Of a DNA stretch of 64,000 nucleotides, positions 52,386-64,000 are shown piece after piece. Source of the DNA: Astropecten irregularis (lineage: Eukaryota > Echinodermata > Asteroidea > Paxillosida > Astropectinidae); the NCBI GenBank assembly GCA_963971285.1, contig OZ020251.1, positions 1,860,001-1,924,000 on the forward strand. Reading direction: 5' to 3'. Position numbers and translations under genes: made by a program. Each line of letters opens with the position of its first letter. Within the stretch, counting starts at the first letter, position 1. The notes beneath the pieces were generated by a model that ran no database searches, was not told where the DNA came from, and was given only the letters and a program-made list of their open reading frames with translations.

Positions 52386-53037
52386 AGTGTAATACTTTTA
52401 AACAGCAAATGCTTTTCACGGTTCCTTAGACAACTTTAACTTCAAGTAACATAACAATTCGCGAATGTACGTGATAATTGACAAGACTTGACTCCATATG
52501 ATGTGTCATTAAACAATAAAAAAAAAAAAGCTTACAAAATTCATAAATTGTCCTTCAGTCCATCCGAACCTGGACTCAATAAGTACTGGACGTGCACTGA
52601 CTTCAACTTTGTAGTCGACATAAAAAGAAAACAAAAATGGTTACCGTGCAACAAGTCATGCCATGTACGTATAGAATGAGTCTGGCTGGTACTCCGTGAT
52701 GCAAAGTGAGGAACTCTGCCAGGTACGTATCATCCCACGAGTTCTTCAAATTGAAGAATGAGAGGACCATCAGTTCACCAGGTTACCGTCAGCATGTCCT
52801 GGTATCCACAGCCGTTCCGCTGATGACTTATTATCCAATTCAAGTCTCCTGAACTGCAAGCCTGTCTCAGATTTCAACAGGCAGAGGAAGATGACACACC
52901 CCGAGTCAGAGAGCTCTTTTCGGTAGTGATAATCTTGATAACCTCGGCCGGTATCTCCGTTGCCAGGTTTGTACAAATGTTTGTTATCATCTTCTGCTCA
53001 CTGAAGGCATCCTTCAGCCGTCAAGAGCCGACGTCCG

Positions 53038-56000
53038 TCAGGAGTTCTGAGATGGCTTCTTCTTCAGACGCTCTCTCCAGTCTCCTTGGATCATCTCAAA
53101 GTTGGCATTCTTGGTCGATAGGCCGCTGTGAAGAACAAGGATAGACAGAAAAAATATTGAAAAATGACTCGAACATGATACAACCTGTCTGCGATGCTAC
53201 CTGTTTAGGTGCCGTGGCTTTGATCAGCTTGAAACGATGATCAGCAAAAGATTCAAGCAAAAGCAGCATGAGCTGATTACATCAGCATGCTCATGCTCTT
53301 TTTAAACTAGTTAGTCAATATAGTGCTACTTGTATTTTTACACTTTATCAGCATGAGAATCATTTACAAGCAATATGGCTGTGTCCCAAATCTCTGGCTG
53401 CGGCTGCAAATTAAACACGCACCTATGGCAGCCACTAGCCAGTGACTGCAGCCGTTCCCATAGACTTGTGTGTTATTTTGGACTGGCTTATGCATCACAT
53501 GAAGTTTTAGAAGGTAACCTCTTGGCGATTAAGAAAAGCTTTCCTGTGATCTGCAAATTAGCGCATGACAGTCCCACGAAGCCTGATTATGCTTTCTGAC
53601 CGGTAAGTCACCTGTTAATTTAAAAATCCTTCCAAAACTTCTTTCCTTGCATGTTTGTTCTCCTCTTGGTGATTATGGAAATGTCGCACAAGGCAGTTTC
53701 TCCAGGCAAGTGGAGGCAACCAACTATAATGCATGCAATAGGAAATTGATAGCGCAGAAGGCAGTATCCTGCTACCCCAAAAATATGACTTGAAAATTTA
53801 AAAACATGAATGTTATTTCTTCCCCGGAGATCGCCTGGAACTGATCGCCAGTAAATTGCCTTGTTTGGCCTTTTGGTGTTTAGTTTGTCACCTTATGAGT
53901 AATATGTGACGGTATCATATCCTTAAGTGTATACCCTTTACAAGCCAATTTAGGCCATGATTATTGTTTTGTGAGTCTGGAGGTCTTGTTTCTCCACACC
54001 ACAGAAGTCGAAGGCCTTTCTCGGACTAGTTAACCTTCCTGGTCCAATTTATAATGAAACAAAGAGCTGATCTATCCAAGCATTGGCTGTCACTATTGGT
54101 CATCACCAGTGTTGGTGAGCTGTCCCCCTGTTAGTGGTAACTTACCCAGCTAACTGTTCTTTCTTCCACTGTTCGATCCTCTTCTGAGTGACCAAGGTCG
54201 GATCATCGTCTTCATCCTCGCTCTCCTCATCGGCGATCTCTTCCCTCTCTACCTCCTCCTTGATCTGCTGCCACTTCTGGACCAGGGACAGGGGAAGCTT
54301 GTTCTTCTTGCTGGCGGTCTTACTCTTGGACTGCAAAGGGGAATCGATCATTGGAAGCAATAAAGGTAAATGGTCAAGAAACCTTAGGATTGATCATAAG
54401 TATGAATCTCTCTTCAAAACTCAAACTGTTTGGTTAAATCCTGCCCTGGGGTTGATTTCACAAAGCTTTAAGATTGATCTCAAGATGCGAATCAAATATG
54501 CTATGAAACAAAGTGATTTGGACAACTCGTGATCAGATTAAATAATCTTTATGTATTGTGAAATCTAGCCCTGAATAGGATAGACCAAAATTCATCCTAG
54601 ATTTCTTTTATGACACCATATGTTGATTACAAATGTGGTTGACACGAGATGAGATGACACTGAGTTCATCTGTCCAAAATATAGATGGTTTGCTACAAGA
54701 CAAGACAGGAAATTTGGTTATTAAAAGGCCAAGACCACTTTTCAATTGTTGAAGAACATTTCCAATGAAAAATCTACAAGCAGGCGTTCATTTGAGGATG
54801 TATATTGACGAGGACATCAAGGCAAACACCAAAGGAACAACAGGCCCAAAGCCTCTGTGAAGTTCCTGGACTGATCTTATCATCAAAGAAAAAGAATGGT
54901 TCACCTATTGAGGCAAGGGCCAAGTATGACGTATCAAGTCAAGATAACAGAGTGACCACAGCATTCAGATGATCCCATTCTCTGTCCTTTTAAGATGATA
55001 GTTGAGGTGTACATTACCTTCTCCTTCTTCTTCTTCAGCTTGGCTGTCGGCTGTGCACCTGTCGTTGGAGCTGCCGGTTGAGACGGGGCGGAAGCAGTAA
55101 CTGCTGCAGTGCTGTACAGCACAGGTGCCGTGTAGTTAGCATCGGCAGAGATGAAAGCACCGCCGCTAATTGACGGCGTAGGAGCACAATAAAGCACCTG
55201 CGGTTTGCCGATGATGGTAGAGCTCGAGGACACTGTCGACAAGACTTCTCCTGGCATCATCTCGGTCGGAAGTTGAGGTACAGGCAAGGGCGGAGGGGTC
55301 ATGGCACGGGTGCTATCGCAGGCTCCTTCGCCATCATCATCCGGGGGCGGAGGTGGAGGGGGAGGGCTTGAGGGGAGAGGAGGAAGCTCAGGTCCCGAAC
55401 CCGATGGGAGTGGCGGGGGTGGGGAGTCGGGCAGAGGTGGAAACAACTCCGTGCCCGGGGGAGGGGGTGGCGGTTTGCTCTTGGAGGACGGTAGAGGGGG
55501 ATTGGACTGGGATGGGTTGAGGGAAGGTGGGGGGATCGGGGCTGGGAGGGACGGAGGGGGAGGGGCTGGGGCAGTCAGCACAGGGGCTACATAGGGGGTC
55601 GGGTAACTGACGTAGTCCATAGACGGCGTCTCGGCAATGGATGATGTCGTAGCAAGTAGAGTATTGTACACTGCATTTTGAAAAAGAAACAAATACACGT
55701 GAACTGCCCTTAGCACCTCTTGTGCACGTTTTCCATTTTCCAGAATGATTTGCTAGTTTACATGATTTTTCACTTTTAGAAAGTTGGGAACTTACCTGAA
55801 CTTGAGGCAGCCTCTTGGGGCAGCGGAACCGCCGATCCGTCTGCTTGGACGTATTTCCCGTGCTCCATACCTTCCGTCAATGAGGCCTGATTGAAGAGCG
55901 ATCTTGACTCTGTCTCTGCCGACGTCGCCTCCGTCTCGGCCCCAACTCCACCCTCCTGTGGCGCCGCCCCTACCGGGTAATCCCACTGAGACACGCCCAA

Positions 56001-59000
56001 CTGGGCGTTGGTGTAGTAGTACTGCTTGTGTTCTCTGTGATTGGAAACGAGGTAAGAAACGAACAAGTCGTGTTACCACGCCGACTAAAATAAGACAGAC
56101 GGCGCGCCGTTTGGGAACCCCGATGGATTCTCGTAAAAAGAAACCTGATGACAAAAAGAAAACAAGTGCAAACAAAACAGAAGGTTGATCATTAGGCTTG
56201 AGAAATCAAGCTTAGCAAGATGACGATTACATCGTGCTAAGCAATTAATTATACCAACAGACCTGTTTCACCCTGACATTTGCAAGTCTGTATACCGGTA
56301 CACAATTTTGGGGGTCAGACTTTTAATACCAAACTTTATACATGTACCAGACAGATCGTGCCGATACCCAACTGAATGACACACAACGACATGAACTACA
56401 CGTTCAATGTCTGAAACCAAATATCAGGCCCTAAATACAACCGGCTACCATGATGTCCGTCTGTTTTTTTTTAACGGACAATCTCAAAGCAACTTTTAAG
56501 GCCCTCTGGCCTTTTTAAATTTAGTCGAGTAAAAGCACTGCTTGAAAAACTAGTCATGTGACCAATATGCTAATCAGACCAAGACAGATTACGACGTAAT
56601 TGGTGCAACTGTCCCTGTCTGGGAAACCATCGAATCAACAGACTGGAAATTGTTCCTAATGCTCTTAAAATCACAGACTAAACGCCATGAACAGGTGAAT
56701 GCTTGTTTTTTAACTTCATCTGATGCTGGCAAAAACGAAAAACACAATGACAGCCTGCTTTATATCGAGCCTTTTTTTTTTGCACAAGACAACTCCAAAT
56801 TGTGATTAATTTTTGGATTCAAGTGGCTACCGACCGAAAACTAATTTCAATCAATGTGCGACAAATAAAAGGCAAGTGATTGAAAAAGAGCCATGATGAT
56901 GAAGATATGGCACTTTTAGAAAGATCCTGCTAGGATCGAAACGTCAGGCTTTCAATTCTAACCAAGATACAACCTTGATACACAGAGTCTAAGTGTCCTG
57001 CCTGAAGTGTATTTTTGAGATATAAAACTTCGCATCCTTAAAAGAGGCAGAACACAATATTCTTGACTCGTTTTCAAACAGAATTTAAAACTGACCGTAT
57101 GAATCTTAAAAATTTCCAGCAGTGCTTTACTCAACGAGGAATCTTTAGTTTATGCAACAGGTTTTAACCACCTGTCTTACAATTATGCAATTTACGCTGA
57201 AACACCATTCACAAAAATCGTTAGGACACCAACACCAAATCTGTTAATTAAACATCAAAAATTTGACAATTAAACGATCAAAATGAATATAAAAAAAAGT
57301 GATAGAAAAGAGTTTTAAAATGTTCACTGACCGCTACCGTACTCCTCTTGTGTCTGAAGACGTCGTCTCGTAGCTTGCTACCGTTTCCCGTTTCCAACGG
57401 TGACGCCTTTTATTTAACGTCGTTCCTCGGGAGAGTCACGTCTCGGGCAATTACAAGTACGACTTACGTTCTTTTTTGATTCCGTTTTGGACAGATGAAG
57501 TATGTTTCTGGTCTCCTATCTCGGACAAAGGGGGCTATTAAAGGGACGTGATTTGCCATTCTATAGTTTTAAAAACTTAACCCCGCCCTCATGGGAACGC
57601 AGCAACTGGTGGTTTGTTTCTAGAGACTATCCCATTGAAGATAACCCAAGAATGAAACATGAACGGGACAAGACAGGGGAAGAACAACAATAGGGTGAAG
57701 AACAATAGGGTGAACAACAATAGTAAGGAGAGACAGACAGACAAGCATAGAGACAATAAACATAACCGAAAAAACTGACACCAACATTAAAATGGACACG
57801 GACAGAACCAGCGTGCAAAAATTTGTATGACGACCAATGTGTGGAAGGATTCGAGTTGAGATTTGAGAAAACCCAGTGATTTCTAGATTTGGCGGGACGT
57901 TTAAAATGGAAAGCTCCATTAGTTTCTAGGGGTGTGATACACAGTGGGAGGGACTCTGCAGATGAGACACGAAAATCATCGCGATCGTCAAAGATCCATT
58001 CTCCTCGCTCAGTAGCCCGTCCATCCCGTCAGCTCGACGTCCCTCCTTACGCCGACGACGCTGTTTGGAAAGACTTCACCGTTCACAGAACACACACATA
58101 TCCAACAATTTTGTTTTGTGATTTGGCCAAACGAATCCACATTTTCAGGTGGTTTCTGTTTTGTTTTTTTGGAGGTTCAACTTCAACCTCCTGGCCGATT
58201 CAAAAGACGGCTGGTGCGGGTTGCAGTTGAGTGTTTTTGTTTAGTTTGTTTGTTTCGTAAAAGTTGGAGGAAGATTGTGTCACCGTACCTGTCCCAGTTA
58301 CACGACCAGCCGGAGGGCGCTGCTTCAAGTTCATAACGTTGGAACTCCCAGTCCGCTGATTTAAGGTGACGCAGAAGGTGCTTGGATTCCAGTGAACCTT
58401 CACGCCAATCCCTGACACGAACCTGTCCACATTAACAAAAACACTCAAGGAATGAGTACACAGGCAATATAGCGAGGAAGATGAATAAGTTTTGGAACTC
58501 TGTTGTTATTTTGCTGAGATGGGGATGAGTCAAGTGACAGCCTGGGGGATGGCCATCAGAAGACCGAAAGAGAACTGCTCAAAGGTAGATGCGGCAACAC
58601 AGTGCCACTGTGGCAGCCACAGCACATGCTTCCACTGATTGATTGATTGATTGTGTGGTGGAGAAACCATACACAGGTTTAAGAAGTCTGTACAAATTAT
58701 CTCCTTCACACATCAAATACTCCATCACGAAGTTGGCTGCTGCAGCTGGCATTCTCCAGAAGATGGCTTCAGCATACTAGCCGGATGTCACTTTGAAAAC
58801 TCTAGTTCTTTCAGAAACAAATCCCCCTTTTATGAACAATTATTGTGAACTGTATTCCTAACAGTCCAGTGAGGATCGGCAAGCCTCATCACTGAAAGCC
58901 ACAGTGCTGGGTCAGACAGCTCAACAGCATTCTAAAGGGTCTTTGGTTCAAGCCTAGGAAAGCATACCTCTTTCTCGATGAGCATGATGTGAAACTTGGT

Positions 59001-62000
59001 CAGGTCCTTCCTCGCTATCCCCAAGAAGCCAAGTTTGCTGTCCAACAAGGATGACATCTCCGATATCTCTTTCTGAATGTGTAAAAAGATGAGGTACTGA
59101 TCAGGGCAAATCAAAGACAACGATGACATACTTTCTCAACATCAAGCTCCCTGGTCCAGCAAGCCAGTCTAAAAAAAACTTGGTACAGTCTTCGGAGGTC
59201 GCTGGTTTGAATCCCTCTCCAGTCAATATGTCTTTGTTAAAAAAAACAGTCAAGTATAAAGCAGGTTCAGAGAAGTTCTTACCTTCATATCTGCTTCCTC
59301 TTTGGCCTTCTTCTTAGCGGCAATGTCCTTGAGCTCCTCGTCGCACTGAGTACCCTGGTCTATCATCTCCGCAGATGACTTCTTGCCATTGCGCAGATTC
59401 TCCATCCTCTTCCTCTTGATGGCCAGAAGATTGACCTCCCCCTTGTCATCTAAACGAGGGAAACAGATCAAAGGATGATGATGTCTGTGAAGGTTGCCCC
59501 CCTAACGAGATTCAAAGACACATCAAGACTAAAGACCAAAGATCCTAGCCACTCTACGACACAATAGAACAGGAACAGTGCATACTTACCGTATATTTCA
59601 ACAACTTCTGATGCTTTGCGTTTTTTCTCAAGCTGGTGCGGACTAGGTGACCCCTCTTTTTCAAGTTGCTGTAACTCGGCCTAGAAATTAAAGAAGGAAA
59701 AAGGAATTCAAATATAGATGCCTTTCAATGCTTAACATCTCCATTTACACCCAAAACCTTTCAGCCCATGGCTTTGTCAACCTAAATCTAATTGCCAACA
59801 CATATCCTTCACAATCTGACAATACTGAGGGGGGGCTTTGGAGGATTTAGATGGTCGGAAGGTTGTCGGAGGAGGAAGTCCAACCAACATGATTCAGGCC
59901 TTGGACTGAGTTCAGAAAGGGGCAAGGCAGCCAAGGCCACTTTCCCATTGCAAGGGGCACTTCCATTGGAAAATCATAATGTCTATGGAAACATTTGAAG
60001 GGGCACCAATGCCAAGAACCAGGGCAATGAAGGCCATGACCTCCATGGCCTCGGTTTAATGCAAGGCTTGAGGATTTAAGAATGAATTAATTTATACACC
60101 AACCTTCCTCCTTTCCAAGGCTCTTTCCAACTGTTCATCAATGTCCATGTCATCTTCCAGACCGTCCATTCTAGCCTCTTCGTCACCGTTGGTCGATACC
60201 GCTGCCTCCTCGGCAGGAATTTTTGTCGGAGGAGCTGCAGTCTTCATCTCGTCCGATGCTGAGACATCAGGCACAGTGTCCGATCCAGGTAGCACGTCCC
60301 CCTTCACAAACATGGAGTACGTTGGTTTCTTGGCTTCCGGCTTCTGCAGCTCAAATTCCTCCTCCTCAATCTCCGGCTCGGGAGAGAGTTCGTACTCCAC
60401 CTTCAACGGTCCGTAGACGGGCATCTTCCTCAAATCGACCTTTTCATCTTGGAAATCAGTCTTCGGTTGAGTGTCGAGACTCTCCTCAATGAGTTTGTCC
60501 CCTTGTTGTTGTCCGGCAACGGCGGCATCCCCTGGCGTTACCGTGGGATCGGTGGGTTCAAAATCCTGAGCAGCCGCCCCATTGGATGCTTGCTGGTCAT
60601 ATGACTGCCCGGTCATCTGCTGAGTAGCTAGCTTGAGGACCTCTGGCATTTCCCAAGTGACTTCGCTGGTGACTGTGTTCCAGTAGTAGACACAATTTGT
60701 TGCTTCGTCTAAGAGTTCTTGCCACTCTCCAAGTTCTCCTGATATCGAAAAAATTACAATTACAACCAAGGTCAATTTTTCTTTGTTTACTTTTCAATGG
60801 CTTAAAATTAAGTGATCGCCCATGTACTGTTTCTCGGGTAGTGGCTGCCAAACGAACAAAGATAATAGGCTATTAGGGACACCGCCAATATAGGGCTGGA
60901 TAGCTCATAGTTGGTAGAGCGTCGGTATGGTATTCCGGTGGTTGCTGTTTTGAAGATATCAAGTTCTTCAAAATGTGTCATTTCTGCTAATAAACAGAAA
61001 TTTGTGGAACTTTCAACCAGTAAGGACTTAATTCAACACAGAGCATGCACATACCTGATTCACCATTTGTTGAATCAGCGACCATGTGCTCAGCATCCGC
61101 TACTCCAGCCGCTGCCGATGTCATATCACTAGTTGATTCCACAGCTTGGTTCAGCGTGGCATCTTGTTGGGGGTAACCCTGTGCTGACTCCTCAGGAGTC
61201 TGTTTAGACTGCGCTTCTGACGTCTCTCCTGGGGAGTCGACGCCATCAAGTGCGTCGATTTCCTTCACGTACCAAAGAAATAAGATTCCTTCATTCTTTT
61301 GAAACCACTGATAAGTTAACTCTAACCCTCTACTCCTACCACACAAGACAAGAGCTGCTGACCACACATTACTACAGTCTGCATAGGGGGGCTTGACCCT
61401 AACCCTCTGCACCTACCACACAAGACAAGAGCTGCCTACCACACATTACCACAGTATCCACAGGGGGACTGGGTATTAACCCTAACCCACTGCACCTACC
61501 ACACAAGACAAGATCTGCTTAACACACATTACCACAGTCAACACAGGGAGAACTAGATCATAAACAATACATTACCAAACAAATCACACTGTGGTGTATT
61601 GTGGTATTCAGGATACCACACTTAATACCACAGGAAAAACCGTGAGGTAAACTATGGTTTGAAGGTGGCTTAGGGCTAACTTCAAAACTAACTTCCCCCA
61701 AAAATGTACAAATCCAGTCTGATGTGAACATTGCAAGGCGTACTTTCAAAAGACATGGACATGATTTTGCCTCAATTTCATCTAAAAATGGATATTGGTG
61801 AAGTCTTACACTATTAAGGAAAATCAATATTAACTGAAAGCTACAGTAAGTGTGAAACAGTGGCTGTACTTACGGCCAGGAAGTCTGCAACTTTGGCATC
61901 AATCTCATTCTTTGGTTTGCCAGCTGCAACTGAAAAATAATGAAAATTTGATTACTGCTTGATTCACTTATCTACAAAATTATATTTAAAACTTTGATTT

Positions 62001-63667
62001 TAGCCTTTGACAAAGTTCCTGAGAGGATCGAAACATCAGGCCCTCCTAATGCCAAGCATTTTAATATTCAAATCTGTTTGAAAAACCAAACAATTCCAAC
62101 ATTTTCAAGAATAAGTTATCAGTCAGGTGAATAACAGAAAATAAAGTACATAAATAAAACAAGTTTCAAAGTCTAGGAACTATACAGCCCTGTCCACATT
62201 TAAATTTCACTGCTAGAAGGCTTAAGCCGGATCCAAATAACTGGGCTGCGGCTAGAATGATTAACACACGGGCCTATGGGAATGTGCTGAAGCCACTAGC
62301 TATCGGCTTCCATAGACACTTGTGTAGTTTCAAGGCCTAGTCTGATAATTCGAATCCAAACTTGAATTGTAAAGAATAATTAAGTCAGAGATGTGAGTCC
62401 TTTGCTTTTCGTTGTCAAGACGACCGCATCAATTACCTGCTGAGCCTTGTTGATTTTCTTGACTGTCCTCTTCGTCGCTATCGCCATAGTGACCAAGAAG
62501 TCCACTCAGGGGATTGTGGTCTATAAATAAAACATTGAAGGAAGAATTAAATACCGTAAAAGGTCGAAATAAGAAAGGTGAAAGACTTCAGAATCAGACA
62601 CTGCGAGTTCCCTTCATTATTCTCTGGCCCTGGACAAAGTCAGTCTATCAAGCCTCCATAATGTTACATTCTGTCTTGTTCCCAGGATCATATTTCCGTC
62701 AAATTACTATTGATTTGGCCCATGTAGGCACAGCCGGGATGGTAAAGCACCCGACTATCATTAAAAAGTTCCACAATAAACATAAATGGGTCTTTTGTTT
62801 GTATGGTTTCTGTGAATTTTCTGCTATTAAAGCCACGTTCATTTTATCATCAGAATGACCTATCAAAGTTCCCCCTCTAGATGTCTTATTTCACTACTAA
62901 AATCAAACTATTAACAGTGTCAAAAGAGGAAAAGAATCTTGTTCGAAAAATTGACATAATTTTGAAAATGACAGGGAATTTCACAAAATTGTTGAAGCCC
63001 TGCCTACCATTTTGTGTCCTTGAAGCTTCTTGGAATGTGGATCCAAACGCTCCTGTTGAGAAAAAAAAAGTCATTGAAAAATGAACAAAGAAAAATTTAC
63101 TGGAGCGGGTTTCGAACCGGCGACCTCCTGAATACCGTACATGCACTCTACCAACTAAACCTTCCAGGCCTACATTGGTGGTGACCCCAATAGTCAATTA
63201 TCTTTGTTCATTTGGCAGTCAGAAAAAAAAGTTGTGAGGAGATTCAGTTCAGATAGAAGACCACCACCTTAAAGGTTGTTCAAAAAGTGTGCAGGGAGTG
63301 GTGAATATTTTCAATGAGACATCGAACAAGTCGACTGCAGGACAACTCAACTTCAAGACAAGTTGACCACAAAGGCAGCTCGACTTCGAGCCAGCTCGAC
63401 CTCAAAGACATCTCGACAGTCGACACCGAGATAAGTCACAGAATCCATTTATAAAGTTGCACAATGTGAAAAACAAGACAAGACAATCAGTTCATCATGG
63501 ATTACATGTACTAAATTGGTTTCCAAATTCAGCCATTTGAAGCTGATCTATGAATGAAACTCACCCGTCCCAATTCCATCTTTCCTGGTTGACGACGCAG
63601 AGCCAATCTGTAGTTTTGTTCGTCTTTTGGGAGCACTCTCAAACGGCCGCTCCCGTTTCTTACCCAT
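53038..63667 (-). CDS. FNBP4: Formin-binding protein 4 (FNBP4) orthologue, 14 coding exons
   Basis: Coding exons, in transcription order, are 63667-63565, 63052-63008, 62520-62437, 61929-61874, 61262-61055, 60738-60104, 59680-59590, 59449-59283, 59072-58968, 58422-58289, 56034-55796, 55670-55018, 54330-54146 and 53125-53038. Phases agree throughout and the sum is 930 codons plus TGA. The start codon gives MGKKRERPFESAPKR and lies two bases inside its exon, so a 5' untranslated exon is outside the window. WW domain 1 is at 171-197 (W171, Y183-Y184-W185, W194, P197) and WW domain 2 at 537-563 (W537, Y548-Y550, W560, P563). KLGFLGIARKDLTKFHIML and VRVRDWREGSLESKHL just before WW2 match the human protein's order. 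A poly-proline region follows (about 650-740), then the conserved tail VTQKRIEQWKKEQLAGGLST and NANFEMIQGDWRERLKKK. Family knowledge: the WW domains bind proline-rich formin FH1 regions, and the protein is largely nuclear. The human protein has about 1,000 residues. Confidence 0.96.
53380..53480. repeat. MITE family E copy
   Basis: The left end TGTCCCAAATCTCTGGCTGC is intact. The right end is partly lost (TTATTTTGGACTGGCT). It lies in the last intron of FNBP4. Confidence 0.65.
53690..53880. repeat. MITE family G copy
   Basis: GCAAGTGGAGGCAACCAACT at the left and ATCGCCTGGAACTGATCGCC at the right, with ATGAATGTTATTTCTTCCCC inside. It lies in the last intron of FNBP4. Confidence 0.65.
54448..54572. 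repeat. MITE related to family D
   Basis: GGGGTTGATTTCACAAAGC and TGTGAAATCTAGCCC are inverted ends of a 125-bp element in an FNBP4 intron. Confidence 0.65.
56040..58285. other. Large FNBP4 intron (56035-58288), no exon found
   Basis: The intron contains one hairpin-repeat unit (56925-56965, GATCCTGCTAGGATCGAAAC) and a CG-rich stretch around 57340-57450. An open frame at 57960-58120 has some codon-like bias (HSPRSVARPSRQLDVPPYAD) but no start, splice context or known family, so I do not call it a gene. Confidence 0.5.
59160..59250 (+). repeat. Family S fragment
   Basis: GGTACAGTCTTCGGAGGTCG with a B-box-like GGTTTGAATCC and the CAGTCAATATGTCTTTGTT tail. The leader and A box are missing. Confidence 0.6.
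60765..60960 (+). repeat. Family S repeats, tail of one unit joined to the head of another
   Basis: GGTCAATTTTTCTTTGTTTA and CTTTTCAATGGCTT (tail of the family) are followed directly by CGCCCATGTACTG, GCTGCCAAACGAACAAAGAT and a worn tRNA-like module (GGGCTGGATAGCTCATAG). It lies in an FNBP4 intron. Confidence 0.65.
61320..61640. repeat. TACCACA repeat family (H), three tandem units of about 80 bp
   Basis: TAACCCTCTGCACCTACCAC, CAAGACAAGAGCTGC and CACACATTACCACAGT recur three times from 61320 to 61555, followed by an inverted TGTGGTATTCAGGATACCAC. The array starts about 60 bp before the acceptor of FNBP4 coding exon 5 in the transcribed orientation. Confidence 0.8.
62005..62060 (+). repeat. 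Single GATCCT hairpin-family unit
   Basis: TAGCCTTTGACAAAGTTCCT, GAGAGGATCGAAACATCAGG and CCCTCCTAATGCC match the 60-bp unit in order. One base pair of the inner stem is lost. Confidence 0.75.
62225..62335. repeat. MITE family E, diverged copy
   Basis: ATCCAAATAACTGGGCTGCG, CACACGGGCCTATGGGAA and CCATAGACACTTGTGTAG are family words. The right end is not clear. Confidence 0.5.
63080..63230 (-). repeat. Family S copy with a damaged tRNA-like module
   Basis: On the minus strand, GACTGCCAAATGAACAAAGA and TTGACTATTGGGGTCACCAC lead into a tRNA-like module with a mutated A box and B box GGTTCGAAACC. The tail is CATTTTTCAATGA. Confidence 0.7.
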
Positions 63668-63807
63668 GTCTGGAAAACATCGGCAATAAGCAAAAAATAA
63701 CGTTAATCAACTTTTAAGTTTAAGCTTGTTGTGAAAACAAACAAAATACAAGTAATAAACTCCTGGAAACTGCTCATCAGCCAAAATAATGACCTGAAAT
63801 TTATATT

Positions 63808-63850
63808 TCTTTCTGGAGTTAGGAGGGCCTGACGGTTTTAGTCCTATTTC
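63808..63850 (-). repeat. Partial GATCCT hairpin-family unit
   Basis: GGAGTTAGGAGGGCCTGACG followed by GTTTTAGTCC is the reverse of the 60-bp unit. The adjacent text (CTGCTCATCAGCCAAAATAA, TGACCTGAAATTTA) also accompanies the copies at 746-900 and 25720, so a longer element may exist. Confidence 0.6.
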
Positions 63851-64000
63851 AAAACACATGAAACACAAACAAAACAGCAATCAGATGCAGGAAAGATTTC
63901 AGCAAAGATTCTTTAAAAAATTGGGACTAACACTAACAGCAAATTTCATCTTTGATTAAAATGATAAGTACCTCAGCCGCTAATTGAGTCAGCCTAAATC

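Noticed and set aside
57889-58230. 113-codon plus-strand frame in an FNBP4 intron
   Set aside because: It has a little coding-like text but no splice context, no recognisable family and overlaps no other evidence. It could be a relic of a retrocopy.

Overview
The window looks like nuclear DNA from an invertebrate animal, most likely a deuterostome such as an echinoderm. The reasons are two intron-rich genes of animal-wide families, GT-AG introns of 0.1 to 12 kb, Pol III tRNA genes, a Ty3-like LTR retrotransposon, tRNA-derived SINEs and very many short inverted-repeat elements (MITEs). The species call is an inference from overall character; no marker in the window fixes it.

Layout. (1) From 1 to about 24.4 kb the sequence is repeat-rich and gene-poor. 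It holds one large Gln/His-rich coding exon (12920-14217, minus strand) with a promoter-like patch upstream (15950-16175), a possible last exon of an unknown gene (3586-3686, plus) and a possible CpG/CRE promoter with a first exon (7090-7320, minus). (2) From 24.75 to 49.73 kb on the plus strand lies a PACSIN/syndapin-like gene. I rebuilt it as 11 coding exons (795 codons) whose reading phases agree at every junction: an F-BAR domain, a long linker with a His-rich repeat, and a C-terminal SH3 domain. Its 11.8-kb fourth intron holds an antisense tandem cluster of tRNA-Gly(GCC) genes and a young LTR retrotransposon (33849-39937). (3) From 49.7 to 53.0 kb is an intergenic gap filled with MITEs. 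(4) From 53.04 to 63.67 kb on the minus strand is an FNBP4 orthologue in 14 coding exons (930 codons), with two WW domains, a poly-proline region and the conserved C-terminal tail. The two main genes converge tail to tail.

The most unusual element is the LTR retrotransposon. Its two 1202-bp LTRs differ at about nine sites and are flanked by a 4-bp duplication (GTAC), so it moved recently. Yet its single open frame of 964 codons joins Gag to the zinc-binding end and the tail of integrase. Protease, reverse transcriptase, RNase H and most of the integrase core are missing, with no frameshift. It therefore looks like a non-autonomous element that keeps a structural protein. It inserted in the end of a MITE that itself lies between 75-bp direct repeats.

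Other points of interest are a 60-bp tandem repeat organised as 120-bp dimers, each unit able to fold into a hairpin followed by GAAACGTC; a related motif at 20716 that carries the hammerhead-like words CTGATGA and GAAAC; and a dispersed repeat with a tRNA-like module in its middle rather than at its start.
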